A stretch of 64,000 nucleotides of DNA from Actinopolyspora alba (GCF_900112765.1 NZ_FOMZ01000001.1:124001-188000); one strand, 5' to 3'. Shown: positions 17,346 to 27,154, counted from the first letter of the stretch. A program made the numbers and translations. The notes: generated from the sequence alone by a model not told the origin.

Positions 17346-17419
17346 TGGTCCAGGTTAGGACTCCGTGGCGGGCCACCGGAGGCAACCGGTTACCGAACCG
17401 ATCACGGCAGCGGAACCGG

Positions 17420-18649
17420 TCACGGCAGGGTGGCGGGCTGGTGCGAAGCGTGCGAAGTGATCAGGCTCACCACCCGGTCCTCGGGTGAGAACTCGCCCTC
17501 GCGCCACAGGCGATCGGCGGCCACCAGCGGAGCGGCGGAGCTGAGTTCGGCCGCCACACCGGCCGCGGCGAGTCGATCGGTGGCCGTGCGGAGCTCCGCC
17601 TCGGAGCAGGCGACCGCCGTTCCTCCGGACTCGCGCAGCACCCGCAGCGACATGACCGTGCCCTGCGGATTGCCGATCGACGATGCGAAACTGTCGGGGT
17701 CGACCGGCTGTTCGGGCGGCAGTTCCAGATCCAGCCGCGACGCGGTGGACAACGAGGGGTAGCGCTCCGCGGCGATCATGCGGGGCGTGCGCCGCGCGAG
17801 GCCGAGCGTGTGCAGTTCCCGGAACCCCAGCCACAGTCCGGCGAAACCGTCGCCTCGGGACACGGGCACGACCACCGCCTCGGGGGACTCGCCGAGTTCC
17901 TCGACGATCTCGTAGGCCATCGTCTTGTAACCTTCGATGCCCGCCCAGTGGCTGGCGACCGGGATCGTCGAGGTGTTGGTGAGCACCGCCCAGCCTTCCA
18001 CCGAGGCCCTGTCACGAAGCAGCTCCCACCGCTGGTCGACGTCGGCGGCCCGAAGCACTCGACCGCCGTGCAGCTCGATGAGGCCACGCCACACGTCGGG
18101 AATTCCGGGCGCGGTGACCACGACGCAGTCCAGCCCCGCCAACGCGGCGTAGGCCGCGGCGGAGACCCCGGCGTTGCCGCTGGAGGCCAGCGCCACCGTG
18201 CCGTAACCGTGTCGTGCGGCGCGGGAGACGGCGGCGCTGTAGAACCGGTCCTTGAAACTGCCGGTGGGGTTGCGGCGCTCGTCCTTGAGCAGCATCCGGT
18301 GGCTGCCCTCGTGCGCTCCCGCCGCCAGCGGCACGAGCGGGGTGCCGCCCTCACGCAGGGTCACCGCGTGTTCGCGAGCCACCGGCAGCAACTCACGGTA
18401 GGACCACATGCCCTCGCGCCTCGCCGCCCAGCGACGTGCCAGTTCGGCACCGTCCACTCCGCTGAGATCGTGCTCGGCCAGCATCGCGGCGGGCACGCCC
18501 TCGCCCCGGCAGTCCGGACAGCCCTCGGTGTCCTCGCTCGGTTCGCCGCGCGCGCCGCACCGGACGCAGCGCAGCCCGAGGAGCAGGGGAGCACCGGAGG
18601 AGTTCCCGGCGGCGTCGTGCGGATCCGAACCCGGGATCACTGCGGCCAA
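17420..18649 (-). CDS. threonine synthase-like PLP-dependent enzyme
   Basis: Fold-type II PLP enzyme of 409 residues. An N-terminal zinc-ribbon-like pair (CVRCGARG...CPDCRGEG) is followed by the substrate motif LREGGTPLVPL. The PLP Lys is in NPTGSFKDRF and the phosphate loop is ASSGNAGVSAAAYA. This is the architecture of the archaeal/actinobacterial threonine-synthase-like group, and some members have other roles. No hom or thrB gene is near, so I do not assign thrC. The TTG start at 18649 follows AGGGAG; GTG 18640 is an alternative. Confidence 0.82.
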   Translation of the reverse strand: MAAVIPGSDPHDAAGNSSGAPLLLGLRCVRCGARGEPSEDTEGCPDCRGEGVPAAMLAEHDLSGVDGAELARRWAARREGMWSYRELLPVAREHAVTLREGGTPLVPLAAGAHEGSHRMLLKDERRNPTGSFKDRFYSAAVSRAARHGYGTVALASSGNAGVSAAAYAALAGLDCVVVTAPGIPDVWRGLIELHGGRVLRAADVDQRWELLRDRASVEGWAVLTNTSTIPVASHWAGIEGYKTMAYEIVEELGESPEAVVVPVSRGDGFAGLWLGFRELHTLGLARRTPRMIAAERYPSLSTASRLDLELPPEQPVDPDSFASSIGNPQGTVMSLRVLRESGGTAVACSEAELRTATDRLAAAGVAAELSSAAPLVAADRLWREGEFSPEDRVVSLITSHASHQPATLP

Positions 18650-18761
18650 GACGGTTCGCTCCCTTCGGTGTGCCGGTCCCGATCAACCCGGATATCCCGG
18701 TCAACCTAACCGACCGGGGCGTGCGGTACCACCCGGTTTCCGGGGGCCGGACCTGAACGGA

Positions 18762-20510
18762 TCACCAGTCGTAGCTCTCACCGGGTGCTCCCACCCACTC
18801 ACCCGCACTGCTGAACGGACCCGCGAACCCAGGGCCGTCGTGCACTCCGCTGACCTCCCGCCGCACGGCGAGCACCTGCGCCTCCTGGTAGAGCGGCAGT
18901 GCGACCGCCTCGGACCACAGTGCGGGCTCGACCCGCTCGGATGCGCGCCGGAAGGGCACCTCTCCGGTCGTGGCCGCCTCGATCGTCGGCTGCAGCAGCT
19001 GATCGCAGAAACCGACCATGTTGAACTGGCGTGTCCGTCCAGTGTCGGGATCGACCGCCGGACAACCCCACTGTGCGGCCATGGTGGCGGCGGGATCGGT
19101 GTTCACCGGTCGGGAGACGACCGCGAGGTCGATACCGGCGGAGCTCGGCGGGTCCTGCACATCGGGGTCCGTGGTGAGCATGGTGCGGTAGAGCTCATCA
19201 CCCTTGGGGGTGACAACGGTGGTCTGAATGTCCTGCTCGTTGAGCTGTTCCGCCACGGAGTTGGCGATCGCCTCGTGGGAGTCCTCCCGGAACTGGGCGG
19301 CGATGACCAGATTCAGCGGTGACCCGTTCCGCACCCAGCTACCACCGCTGTGCTGGTACCCCGCCTTGGTGAGCAGCTGCTCGACGCGTTTCGGCGAGGG
19401 ACCTTCCGTGTACTCGCCGGAGGGCTCGGTGGGAACGTAGCCGGGCTGGGAAGGGGCCAGCACCTGGGCGTGCGCGGGAAGGTCCGCGGCCGGACCGCCA
19501 CCGGTCCCGGTGTCGATCAGCTCCTGCCGGTCCAGCGCGGCCAACACGGCTCGGCGTACCCGAACGTCGCCGAGCTGTGGGCTGTTCGGCCGCAGCAACA
19601 GTGTGCTGCTCACCGGACGGGGCATCGTGGTCAGCTGGACGTCCTCACCGAGACCGCGCAGCGCCTCCATCGTGGCGGCATCCGCCGAGAACATCCCCAC
19701 CTGCACGTTCCCGCTGCGCAGTGCGGTTATGTTCTCGGCACGTGCCGCCTTGCGCAGCACGATGCGGTTGGACTGGGCGGGGTTGCCCCAGTAGCGCTCG
19801 TTGCGCATCAGCACGACCTCGCCACGGTCGAGGTCGAACGTGCGTATGGCGAACGGTCCGCCGGAAGCGGGGTATCCGTAGTCCAGGGTGTCCGCCCATC
19901 CACCGGGGGCGTCCTTGAGCAGATGCGCCGGCAGCAGGTGGTCGAACAGCGATTTCCAGCCCGGATACGGCTTCTCGAAGGTGACCCGCACGGTTTTTCC
20001 GCCCTGGCGGGACTCCACGTTCGAGATCAACCGGTAGCCCACGGGATTGATCACGCCGGGCTGGACGCGGAGCTGCTCCCAGAGGTAGACGAAGTCCTCC
20101 GCCGCGATCGGCGCACCGTCCGACCAGCCCGCCGCGGTGCGAATCCGGTAGCGCACGGTGAACTTCTCGGCGTCCTCGACCACCTCGGCCGATTCCAGCA
20201 ACGTCTCGTTGAGCACCCGCTCGCCGTTCTTACCGGGCACGAACACCGAGGGAAGCATGAGCTCGGCCAGAGCGTCGGTGACCGGTGACTGGTCGGCCAG
20301 CACGTGCGGGTTGAAACCACCGCGCAGTTCGTCGACGCTCGCCACGACGACCTTGGGTTTGGGCGGTTCGGTCGGGGGTTCGGAGCTGGGGGGCGGCGAG
20401 GTCGACTCGACCAGCGGTGGTGGCGGCGCGTTCGTGCAACCCGCGATCATGGTCAACGAGACCAACAGCAGTGACACGACGGGAAGCACACGACGCCGAG
20501 TTCGGTACAC
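18762..20510 (-). CDS. ABC transporter substrate-binding lipoprotein, family 5 (peptide/opine type)
   Basis: A 582-residue extracytoplasmic solute-binding protein. A lipoprotein signal (LLLVSLTMIAGC, lipobox IAGC) is followed by a Pro/Ser/Glu-rich linker, then the family-5 domain. That domain includes FTVRYRIRTAAGWSDGAPIAAEDF and later DYGYPASGGPFAIRTFD. Family 5 proteins deliver oligopeptides, nickel or similar ligands to Dpp/Opp transporters. No permease or ATPase gene is adjacent, so it is an orphan, as often seen for related actinobacterial lipoproteins. Ligand unknown. Confidence 0.88.
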   Translation of the reverse strand: MYRTRRRVLPVVSLLLVSLTMIAGCTNAPPPPLVESTSPPPSSEPPTEPPKPKVVVASVDELRGGFNPHVLADQSPVTDALAELMLPSVFVPGKNGERVLNETLLESAEVVEDAEKFTVRYRIRTAAGWSDGAPIAAEDFVYLWEQLRVQPGVINPVGYRLISNVESRQGGKTVRVTFEKPYPGWKSLFDHLLPAHLLKDAPGGWADTLDYGYPASGGPFAIRTFDLDRGEVVLMRNERYWGNPAQSNRIVLRKAARAENITALRSGNVQVGMFSADAATMEALRGLGEDVQLTTMPRPVSSTLLLRPNSPQLGDVRVRRAVLAALDRQELIDTGTGGGPAADLPAHAQVLAPSQPGYVPTEPSGEYTEGPSPKRVEQLLTKAGYQHSGGSWVRNGSPLNLVIAAQFREDSHEAIANSVAEQLNEQDIQTTVVTPKGDELYRTMLTTDPDVQDPPSSAGIDLAVVSRPVNTDPAATMAAQWGCPAVDPDTGRTRQFNMVGFCDQLLQPTIEAATTGEVPFRRASERVEPALWSEAVALPLYQEAQVLAVRREVSGVHDGPGFAGPFSSAGEWVGAPGESYDW

Positions 20511-20758
20511 GCTGGACGAACCTCCGTTGCGGATCCGGCCGGAACCACGACCCTCACGGACGCCCCCTGCCCGGGCGGCGTCGTTCTACCCGCCACCCTG
20601 CCGTCACATGGTTCCGAACGGACACGACCATGCCACACTCCGAACCGGTTCCACCCGGCGACTCCGCGAGATGGTCGGCACGGGAGCGGCGTCCCCTGCC
20701 GACCACCCCGAAACTCCGGGGCGGGCCGGAACCGGTTCGGACCGACGGCAGCGTTCGG

Positions 20759-22666
20759 TCAGCCCTGCGAGTCCCTGGACTTGGCCCGGGAGCGTTCCCT
20801 GCCGCGCTGGGTGCCGTCCAGGGTGACCTTGCGAATGCGCAACGCCTTGGGCCCCACCTCGACGCACTCGTCCGCGGAGCAGAACTCCAGCGCCTCCTCC
20901 AGACCCAGCTTGCGCGGGCGAGCGAGCCGTTCCAGCTCCTCGGAACCGGCCGAGCGCATGTTGGTGAGCTTCTTCTCCTTGGTGACGTTGAGGTCCAGGT
21001 CCTCGGCCCTGGGGTTCTCCCCGACGACCATTCCCTCGTAGACATCGTCACCGGGCTCGACGAAGAAGGTCCCCCGGTCGGACAGCTGCATCAGGGCGTA
21101 GTTGGTGACCGGACCGGTGCGGTCGGCCACGAGCGATCCGCTGTTGCGGGTGCGCAGTTCACCCGCCCACGGGTAGTAGCCCTCGAAGACGTGGTTGGCG
21201 ATTCCCGCCCCCCTGGTCTCGGTGAGGAACTCGGTGCGGAAACCGATCAGTCCGCGCGCGGGCACCACGTAGTCGAGCTTGATCCGGCCGGTGCCGTGCC
21301 CGTCCATGGTCTCCATCTTGCCCTTGCGACTGGCCAGCAACTGGGTCACCGCGCCCAGGTGGTCCTCCGGGATGTCCAGGGAGAGGCGTTCGAAGGGCTC
21401 GTGCAGTTTGCCGTCGATGGTCTTGGTTACCACCTCGGGCTTACCCACGGTGAGTTCGAATCCCTCCCGGCGCATGGTCTCCACCAGCACGGCCAGGGCC
21501 AGCTCGCCACGGCCCTGCACCTCCCAGGTGTCCGGGCGTTCGGTGTCCACGACACGTAGGCTCACGTTGCCGACGAGCTCGGAGTCCAGACGGTTCTTGA
21601 CCAGGCGGGCGGTGACCTTGCTACCGCCGTTGCGCCCCGCGGTGGGCGAGGTGTTGGTGCCGATCGTCAACGAGATGGCGGGGGCGTCGACCGTGATGCG
21701 CGGCAACGGATCCGGTTGTTCCGGATCCGTGAGGGTGTCACCGATGTTGATGTCGGGAATCCCCGCGATGGCGACCAGGTCACCGGCCGAGGCGTAGTCG
21801 GCGTTGACCCGCTCCAGGTTCTCGGTGACCATCAGCTCGGTCAGCCGCACCTTCTCCACGCTGCCGTCCTCGCGGCACAGCCCGACGGTCTGCCCCTTGC
21901 GCAGCTCACCGGCGTGGATCCGGCACATACCGATCCTGCCCAGGAACGAGGACGCGTCGAGATTGGTGACCAACGCGCGCAGCGGAGCCTGCGGGTCCCC
22001 CTTCGGTGCGGGCACGTGCTCGAGCAGGGTGTTGAACAGCGGGGTGAGGTCGCTCTCGGGGACCTCACCCAGCGCCGGAGCGGTCATGTCGGAGCGCCCC
22101 GCCTTCGCGGAGGCGTAGACGACGGGGATGTCCAGCACCGACTCGTCGGCACCTACCTCGGCTGCCAGTTCGAGCAGCAGTTCGTGGGTCTCGTCGACCA
22201 CCTCGGCGACCCTGGAGTCCGGCCGGTCCACCTTGTTGACGACCAGGATGACCGGAAGCTCGGCCGCGAGGGTTTTGCGCAGCACGAACCTGGTCTGCGG
22301 CAGCGGCCCCTCGCTGGCGTCGACCAGCAGCATGACGCCGTCGACCATCGACAGGCCACGTTCCACCTCACCGCCGAAGTCGGCGTGGCCCGGGGTGTCG
22401 ATGACGTTGATGGTCGTCGCCCCCTCCGGAGTCACCCGCCGGATCGCGGTGTTCTTGGACAGGATCGTGATGCCCTTCTCCCGCTCCAGGTCATTGGAGT
22501 CCATCACGCGGTCAACGGGCTCGGTGCGCTCGGAGAACGCGCCGGACTGCCGGAGCATGGCATCCACCAGGGTGGTCTTGCCGTGGTCGACGTGCGCGAC
22601 GAGCGCGATGTTGCGCAGATCGGTACGGGTGCGCTGGTTCGGGCTGGCGACACTGGTGGCGGACAC
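20759..22666 (-). CDS. typA: ribosome-associated translational GTPase TypA/BipA
   Basis: Translational GTPase of 635 residues that binds the 70S ribosome and helps assembly and stress growth. The G1 motif is AHVDHGKTT, G3 is DTPGHADF, G4 is NKVD and the switch I region is REKGITI. An EF-G-like domain V and the TypA C-terminal domain complete it (RNSGSLVADRTGPVTNYALMQL). The C-terminal tail is basic (RGRERSRAKSRD). GTG 22666 follows AGGAG by nine nt; the frame is open further up without a better start. Divergent from a small Lys/Cys-rich gene. Confidence 0.96.
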   Translation of the reverse strand: MSATSVASPNQRTRTDLRNIALVAHVDHGKTTLVDAMLRQSGAFSERTEPVDRVMDSNDLEREKGITILSKNTAIRRVTPEGATTINVIDTPGHADFGGEVERGLSMVDGVMLLVDASEGPLPQTRFVLRKTLAAELPVILVVNKVDRPDSRVAEVVDETHELLLELAAEVGADESVLDIPVVYASAKAGRSDMTAPALGEVPESDLTPLFNTLLEHVPAPKGDPQAPLRALVTNLDASSFLGRIGMCRIHAGELRKGQTVGLCREDGSVEKVRLTELMVTENLERVNADYASAGDLVAIAGIPDINIGDTLTDPEQPDPLPRITVDAPAISLTIGTNTSPTAGRNGGSKVTARLVKNRLDSELVGNVSLRVVDTERPDTWEVQGRGELALAVLVETMRREGFELTVGKPEVVTKTIDGKLHEPFERLSLDIPEDHLGAVTQLLASRKGKMETMDGHGTGRIKLDYVVPARGLIGFRTEFLTETRGAGIANHVFEGYYPWAGELRTRNSGSLVADRTGPVTNYALMQLSDRGTFFVEPGDDVYEGMVVGENPRAEDLDLNVTKEKKLTNMRSAGSEELERLARPRKLGLEEALEFCSADECVEVGPKALRIRKVTLDGTQRGRERSRAKSRDSQG

Positions 22667-22954
22667 GCAGGAACTCCTGGCTGTCGTACGGGTCGTGGTA
22701 ACGGCTTCGTTTCGGAAACCACCCGGATGGTTCGCCCGCGACGGAACCGGCGGGTGTGGCCACCGCGGAATCGAATTCGTGATCACACGCCAGCGGCGTG
22801 CTCCCCTTCCGGCGGCCTGCTTCTTCTCCCCCAGGGTAGTGCACCGAGGAGGTCATTCGGTCGTGTGGCTCGACACCATCGGCCAACGGTTGACCCAACA
22901 GGGTTAGGTTCGCCTATCCTCATCCCTGACCGCCGCTCCCCGCAGGAGGACCAC

Positions 22955-23137
22955 GTGGGAAAGAAGAAAGACACCATCAAGGTGAAACGAAAGTGCTGCC
23001 AATCGAAATCAGCGTGCAAAACCTGCCCGATCGTGGTACTGCGCGAAGCGCTCCGGGAGTCCAAGGCGGCGGAAGCCGAAAAAGCCCGCAAGAAGAAGAA
23101 AAAGAAGAAAGCGACCCTCGAAACGACCCAGCAATAG
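22955..23137 (+). CDS. 60-residue Lys-rich Cys-motif protein
   Basis: A small, very basic protein starting MGKKKDTIKVKRKCCQSKS. It contains CC and C-x-x-C (ACKTCPIV) that could bind a metal, then a helix and a run of nine basic residues (RKKKKKKK) near the end. GTG 22955 follows a perfect AGGAGGA by four nt, so it is well translated. Similar small proteins divergent from typA occur in other actinobacteria as far as I recall, without known function. RNA or ribosome binding is a reasonable guess from charge and context, not shown. Confidence 0.78.
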   Translation: MGKKKDTIKVKRKCCQSKSACKTCPIVVLREALRESKAAEAEKARKKKKKKKATLETTQQ

Positions 23138-23345
23138 CATCGCACCGGAGGACGTCGCCACGCGGAGGACTCCGCGTCCGAGTCCCGAAACCCGATTCCC
23201 GGCATTCGAACCCAGGGCATTCGGATCCGGGACATCCGCCCCAGAACATCCACACTGCCCGCCCCCGGAACGTGCACCGAGGGCTGTCCACCCCGTGACC
23301 ATTCCACTCCAGTGACCGCCCCCGTCCCGCGAGCACCCCGGAACC

Positions 23346-23367
23346 CGACACCGTGCGAACGGTGTCG
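23346..23367. terminator. perfect 9-bp hairpin between convergent genes
   Basis: CGACACCGT and ACGGTGTCG pair perfectly around a GCGA loop. It lies between the 3' ends of the Lys-rich gene (+) and the YciI gene (-), a fitting place for a bidirectional terminator. It lacks a T-run. Confidence 0.6.
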
Positions 23368-23388
23368 CGAACCGAGGCGGCCCGCTCG

Positions 23389-23694
23389 CTACTCCGCCGG
23401 GGTCAGATGATCGGCGTAATCGGCCAGCTCCGGGATGGTTCGAAGCGCCTGGAACTCGATCACCTCCTGACTTGCCACCTTGTGCACGACGAACGGGTCG
23501 GTCGCCAGGATGGCGTCCAGCTGCCCACGCGACATGGACCGCGCGATGATGACTCCGCCGGTTCGGGGGTGCCGCCTTCCCGAAGCCACGAAGTCTCCGG
23601 AGTCTTGATGATGGGACAACCATTCGGAATGATCCGGCAACAGCGCGTCCACATCCGCCAACGGGGCCGTGTAATGCACCAGAACTACGTACAT
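23389..23694 (-). CDS. YciI family protein
   Basis: A 101-residue ferredoxin-like-fold protein of the YciI/DGPF superfamily. Family hallmarks are the N-terminal MYVVLVHYTAPL, the His in PDHSEWLSHHQ and the C-terminal block ATDPFVVHKVASQEVIEF. Members are small, mostly uncharacterised enzymes or accessory proteins, some with dehydrochlorinase-like activity. ATG 23694 gives the full family length. Monocistronic, as far as can be seen. Confidence 0.85.
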   Translation of the reverse strand: MYVVLVHYTAPLADVDALLPDHSEWLSHHQDSGDFVASGRRHPRTGGVIIARSMSRGQLDAILATDPFVVHKVASQEVIEFQALRTIPELADYADHLTPAE

Positions 23695-23814
23695 TCTTTC
23701 ACGATAGCTCCGATCGACAATCGAGGCGAGCAACCTCGTACAACGCCACACTATTCGACCAACCGGAAGAACATTTCAGACAAATCCGAAATTTAGTCGC
23801 GAATCCGCTTCGGG

Positions 23815-24672
23815 TTATTTTGGATCATGTTTTCCGCTTTCGGCGACCATGATCGTCCGCAGCGAGTCGAGCAGCAGCCGGTCGGCCTCCAGCCATTCCA
23901 GTCCCGCCAGCTGGGAGAGTTCGATCCAGCGCAGCGCCCGGTGCTCCACCGGAACGGGCGGGCGCGCGCCCGCCGCCAGCCGTGCCCGCCAAACCCGCAG
24001 CAGCATCCCGGACCCCGCTGACAGCGGAATGTCGGTTCCCACCCTCCCCAGCGGGACCACCTCGGTGGCGAGCTCCTCGCGGCACTCCCGCACCACCGCC
24101 TCCGGCTCGTCCTCACCCGGTTCGACCCTGCCGCCGGGTAGCTCCCAGCTGCCCGCGTGGTGAGCGGGATAACACCGCTGCTGCGCGAGCAACATCCCGT
24201 CCTCGACGAGCGCGGTACCCACCACGACCGGCCGGGGCGCCCACTCCGAGACGAGCTCCCGCACCGCCGCGAGACAGGCGCTCACTCGCCCGCACAACCA
24301 CCGGGGAAGGCTTTCCCCCGCCAGGTGAACCTCGCAGCGGGAACGGTTACCCGTCGTACGCTCTTCCGGCCTGAACTCCAGCAGTACCGGACCACCGACC
24401 GCGGGCGAGTCGAGGCGCAACCGCAGTCCCGCCTCGTCGGCACGCAGCACGGTTCCCACCCCGCCACCTTCGCCGCCCGCGTCCTCGGGCTCCGCCGCGT
24501 CACCCGCACCGACGGCGACGGGAAACCGATCGCCGGCCAGCAACAGCTCCCCCACCGCTTCGGGCGCTCGTTCCGCTGTCGCGCCGAGAAATCCGGTCAC
24601 GGTACGGGTGTGCCGCAGCGCCGCGGCGACCACGTGGACGGGAGCGTCGACGGCGAAAGCTGATTCCGGCAC
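23815..24672 (-). CDS. Nudix hydrolase with N-terminal SRPBCC-like domain
   Basis: The C-terminal half is a MutT-like Nudix domain that hydrolyses nucleoside diphosphate-X compounds. The box GGRVEPGEDEPEAVVRECREEL has the G-x5-E-x7-R-E-x2-E-E pattern. The preceding segment TALVEDGMLLAQQR and the ending LEWLEADRLLLDSLR fit the MutT/CTP-pyrophosphatase subgroup. The first 150 residues are a separate domain (APVHVVAAALRHTRTVTGFLG, then an acidic Gly loop and VLLEFRPEERTTG). By pattern it looks like a small lipid-binding (SRPBCC) fold. GTG 24672 is the best available start but lacks a clear ribosome site. Confidence 0.8.
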   Translation of the reverse strand: MPESAFAVDAPVHVVAAALRHTRTVTGFLGATAERAPEAVGELLLAGDRFPVAVGAGDAAEPEDAGGEGGGVGTVLRADEAGLRLRLDSPAVGGPVLLEFRPEERTTGNRSRCEVHLAGESLPRWLCGRVSACLAAVRELVSEWAPRPVVVGTALVEDGMLLAQQRCYPAHHAGSWELPGGRVEPGEDEPEAVVRECREELATEVVPLGRVGTDIPLSAGSGMLLRVWRARLAAGARPPVPVEHRALRWIELSQLAGLEWLEADRLLLDSLRTIMVAESGKHDPK

Positions 24673-24791
24673 GACAGGAATCGTGCCCGCCCCGGTGCGG
24701 GACGAGTTCCCCGGGGCGAGAACACCGCCGGAACACCGACGACTCCGGACGGCCCGCCGCTCCCTGCTCCGGTCACAGCGCTCTACTCCGG

Positions 24792-26168
24792 TCACCGCCC
24801 CCGGCCGGGCAGGCGAACCTCGAACCGCGCGCCCCCTTCCGGGGAACTCCCCACCTGTGTCGATCCGCCGCGGCGTCGGACCACTTCGGCGACCAGCGCC
24901 AATCCCAGCCCCGAGCCACCACCGTCGCGTGCGCGATCGGGCTCGGCACGGTAGAACCGCTCGAACACGTGAGGGCGGTGCTCCGGTGCTATGCCCGGCC
25001 CGTCGTCGTCCACGAGCAGCCGCGCGCCCCGCGAGGTCGGCAGCACGGAGACACGCACGATGGCCCGCGCGTAGCGCAGCGCGTTCCCGACGAGGTTGTC
25101 CAGCACGGTGGCGACCTCGGCGGGCGTGGACCACACGGTGACGGCGGACAGCGGCGTGGTCAGTCGCACCCTGGTCCCGGCACCCGCCGTGTTCGACCGG
25201 TCCACCACCAGCCGTGCCGCCGCCACGAGTTCCACCGGTTCCCCCTCGGGGGGTGTAGCGGTGTCCGAACGCGCCAGCGCCAGCAGCCCCTCCACCAGCT
25301 CGGACAGGCGCCGGGCCTCCTGTTCGATCTGCCGCAGCGTCTCCTGGGCCAGTTCCGGATCGGGGTGAACCACCGCGACCTCCGCCTGTGCCCGGATCGA
25401 GCCCACCGGATTGCGCAGTTCGTGCGCCGCGTCCCCGGTGAACCTGCTCAGTCGCTCGGTGTCCGCGTCACGCCGGGCGAGCATGTCGTTGGTAGCCCGC
25501 GCGAGCGAGCGCAGCTCGTCGTCGGCCTCCGGCAGCGGTAGTCGCTCCCCCACCGGCAGTTGTGCCGCGGCCAGCCGCATCCGGCGCACCGGGCGAAGCG
25601 CCCCGCGTACCGCCAACCAGGTCGCCGTGCCCACGAGCAGCGCGACCACCAGCGAGCCGATCCCGAGCACCCGGTTCGCGGTGGTGCGAACGTCGCGATA
25701 GGCCGAGAGGTCCGCCCGGGCCAGCACCAGCAGAGGTTTGCCGCTCGGCGCGGCCACCACGCGCCCCACCCAGCGCACTCCCGCACCGGAACCACCGGTT
25801 CCGCCGGACCTGGTGACTCCCTTGCCCGCTTTCAGGCTGTTGATCTCCCACGGTCGCAGCGCGGTGGTTCCCCGGCCGTCCACCGGGTTGCCCGCGGTGT
25901 CCAGCACCCGGATGCCGTCTCCGGCGACCCGCCCGGGAGCGGCACCCCCGGTCAGGTTCGCCGCGACGGCGCGCGACTCGGTGCGAAGCCTCGTGTCCAC
26001 CGACTCCAGCGAGAGCAGCCCGATGAACGCACCGCTGATGGACACGATCACGGCCAGCCCGAGCAACGAGGCGAACACGGCGGCGACGCTGGTGCGGAAC
26101 TGCACGGTCCGCCGCCGCCACCAGGCACGGGGGTCGCGACCGGCCACGAACCGGAAACGGCGTCTCAT
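24792..26168 (-). CDS. sensor histidine kinase (HAMP, HisKA, HATPase_c)
   Basis: Membrane histidine kinase of 458 residues. TM1 (VAAVFASLLGLAVIVSISGAF) is near residues 28-50, an extracytoplasmic loop of about 115 residues follows, and TM2 (IGSLVVALLVGTATWLAV) is near 170. Then come HAMP and a dimerisation helix with the phospho-His in DAAHELRNPVGSI. The ATP domain shows LVGNALRYA, DDDGPGI and GSGLGLAL. It pairs with the response regulator 63 nt upstream on the same strand. The class resembles TcrY/PrrB-type kinases. Signal unknown; the adjacent divergent LolA/ABC operon is a possible target. Confidence 0.94.
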   Translation of the reverse strand: MRRRFRFVAGRDPRAWWRRRTVQFRTSVAAVFASLLGLAVIVSISGAFIGLLSLESVDTRLRTESRAVAANLTGGAAPGRVAGDGIRVLDTAGNPVDGRGTTALRPWEINSLKAGKGVTRSGGTGGSGAGVRWVGRVVAAPSGKPLLVLARADLSAYRDVRTTANRVLGIGSLVVALLVGTATWLAVRGALRPVRRMRLAAAQLPVGERLPLPEADDELRSLARATNDMLARRDADTERLSRFTGDAAHELRNPVGSIRAQAEVAVVHPDPELAQETLRQIEQEARRLSELVEGLLALARSDTATPPEGEPVELVAAARLVVDRSNTAGAGTRVRLTTPLSAVTVWSTPAEVATVLDNLVGNALRYARAIVRVSVLPTSRGARLLVDDDGPGIAPEHRPHVFERFYRAEPDRARDGGGSGLGLALVAEVVRRRGGSTQVGSSPEGGARFEVRLPGRGR

Positions 26169-26231
26169 GAGGTGACACGCCCTTCGCGCCGGGCTGGAAC
26201 AGCGGCGCCGGAGCCGAACCGGCGCCGTGCC

Positions 26232-26939
26232 TCACGCATCGTTCATCCGGTACCCGTGGCCGCGCACCGTCTCCACCAGTTCTCCCGCACCGACCGCGTC
26301 GAGCTTGCGCCGCAGATAACCGACGTAGACCTCCACCACGTTGCGGGTGACCTCCTGGTCGTTGCCCCACACCGCCTGCAGCAGGTCCTCCTTGGTCAGC
26401 ACCGTGCCCGGACGACTCGCCAACGCCACCAGCAGTTTGTACTCCCTGGGGGACAACGCGATCGGATCACCGGCCCAGCTGACCTTGCGTCCGGAGCGGT
26501 CGATCTCCAGTTCACCGACCCTGAGGCTGTCCTGCCTGGCGGGGGTGTCACCTCTGCGAACGAGCGCCCGCACCTGCGCGGTCAGCACCACGAACGAGAA
26601 CGGTTTGACCACGTACCCGTCGGCTCCCAGATCCAGCCCGTCGGCCTGGTCGAACTCACCGTCCTTGGCCGAGACCAGCAGCACCGGTGTGTGTATCCCG
26701 CGATGCCGTAACCGCTCCAGCACCCGGTAGCCGGACAGGCCGGGAAGCAGCACGTCCAGCAGAATGACGTCGAACGATCCCGTCGCGCCCAGCCGGAGTG
26801 CTTCGTGCCCCTCCGCGCAGACGGTGACCTCCATACCTTCGGCGGACAAGCCGCGACGCAACGCGGTCCGGACACCCGCTTCGTCGTCGACCACCAGTAC
26901 CCGGACGGGAGTGTTCTCATGGTTCACGACTCTCAGCAT
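26232..26939 (-). CDS. OmpR/PhoB-type response regulator
   Basis: DNA-binding partner of the following kinase gene. The receiver domain shows VVDDEAGVR with the acidic pair, the phospho-Asp in ILLDVLLPG, the Ser/Thr switch in LLVSAKD and the Lys in YVVKPFS. The winged-helix output domain follows (LSPREYKLLVALASRPG...EVYVGYLRRKLD...VRGHGYRM). ATG 26939 gives 235 residues; GTG 26927 is equally possible. It lies 215 nt from the start of the divergent LolA-like gene, which it may control. Confidence 0.93.
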   Translation of the reverse strand: MLRVVNHENTPVRVLVVDDEAGVRTALRRGLSAEGMEVTVCAEGHEALRLGATGSFDVILLDVLLPGLSGYRVLERLRHRGIHTPVLLVSAKDGEFDQADGLDLGADGYVVKPFSFVVLTAQVRALVRRGDTPARQDSLRVGELEIDRSGRKVSWAGDPIALSPREYKLLVALASRPGTVLTKEDLLQAVWGNDQEVTRNVVEVYVGYLRRKLDAVGAGELVETVRGHGYRMNDA

Positions 26940-27154
26940 GCCCGCGACACCATCGACAACGCATCGCACGCCCGGTTTCCATCGCGGTGGACGGCACGGT
27001 CCATCATTAACGGGTCGTCGGCGTCCGCCCCGCCCGCCGGGGCGCGGATGCCCGCACACGAGCCCGAACGAAAGCCCCGGCCGTATTCTCAGGATCATCT
27101 CAGCGGGACGGGTGCAAGGTGGGTGTCGACCACAAGGAATTCGAAGGGACTCGG

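Noticed and set aside
23160-23280. Apparent degenerate repeats (ATTCGAACCC/ATTCGGATCC-like)
   Set aside because: Units differ too much in length and sequence to support a repeat.
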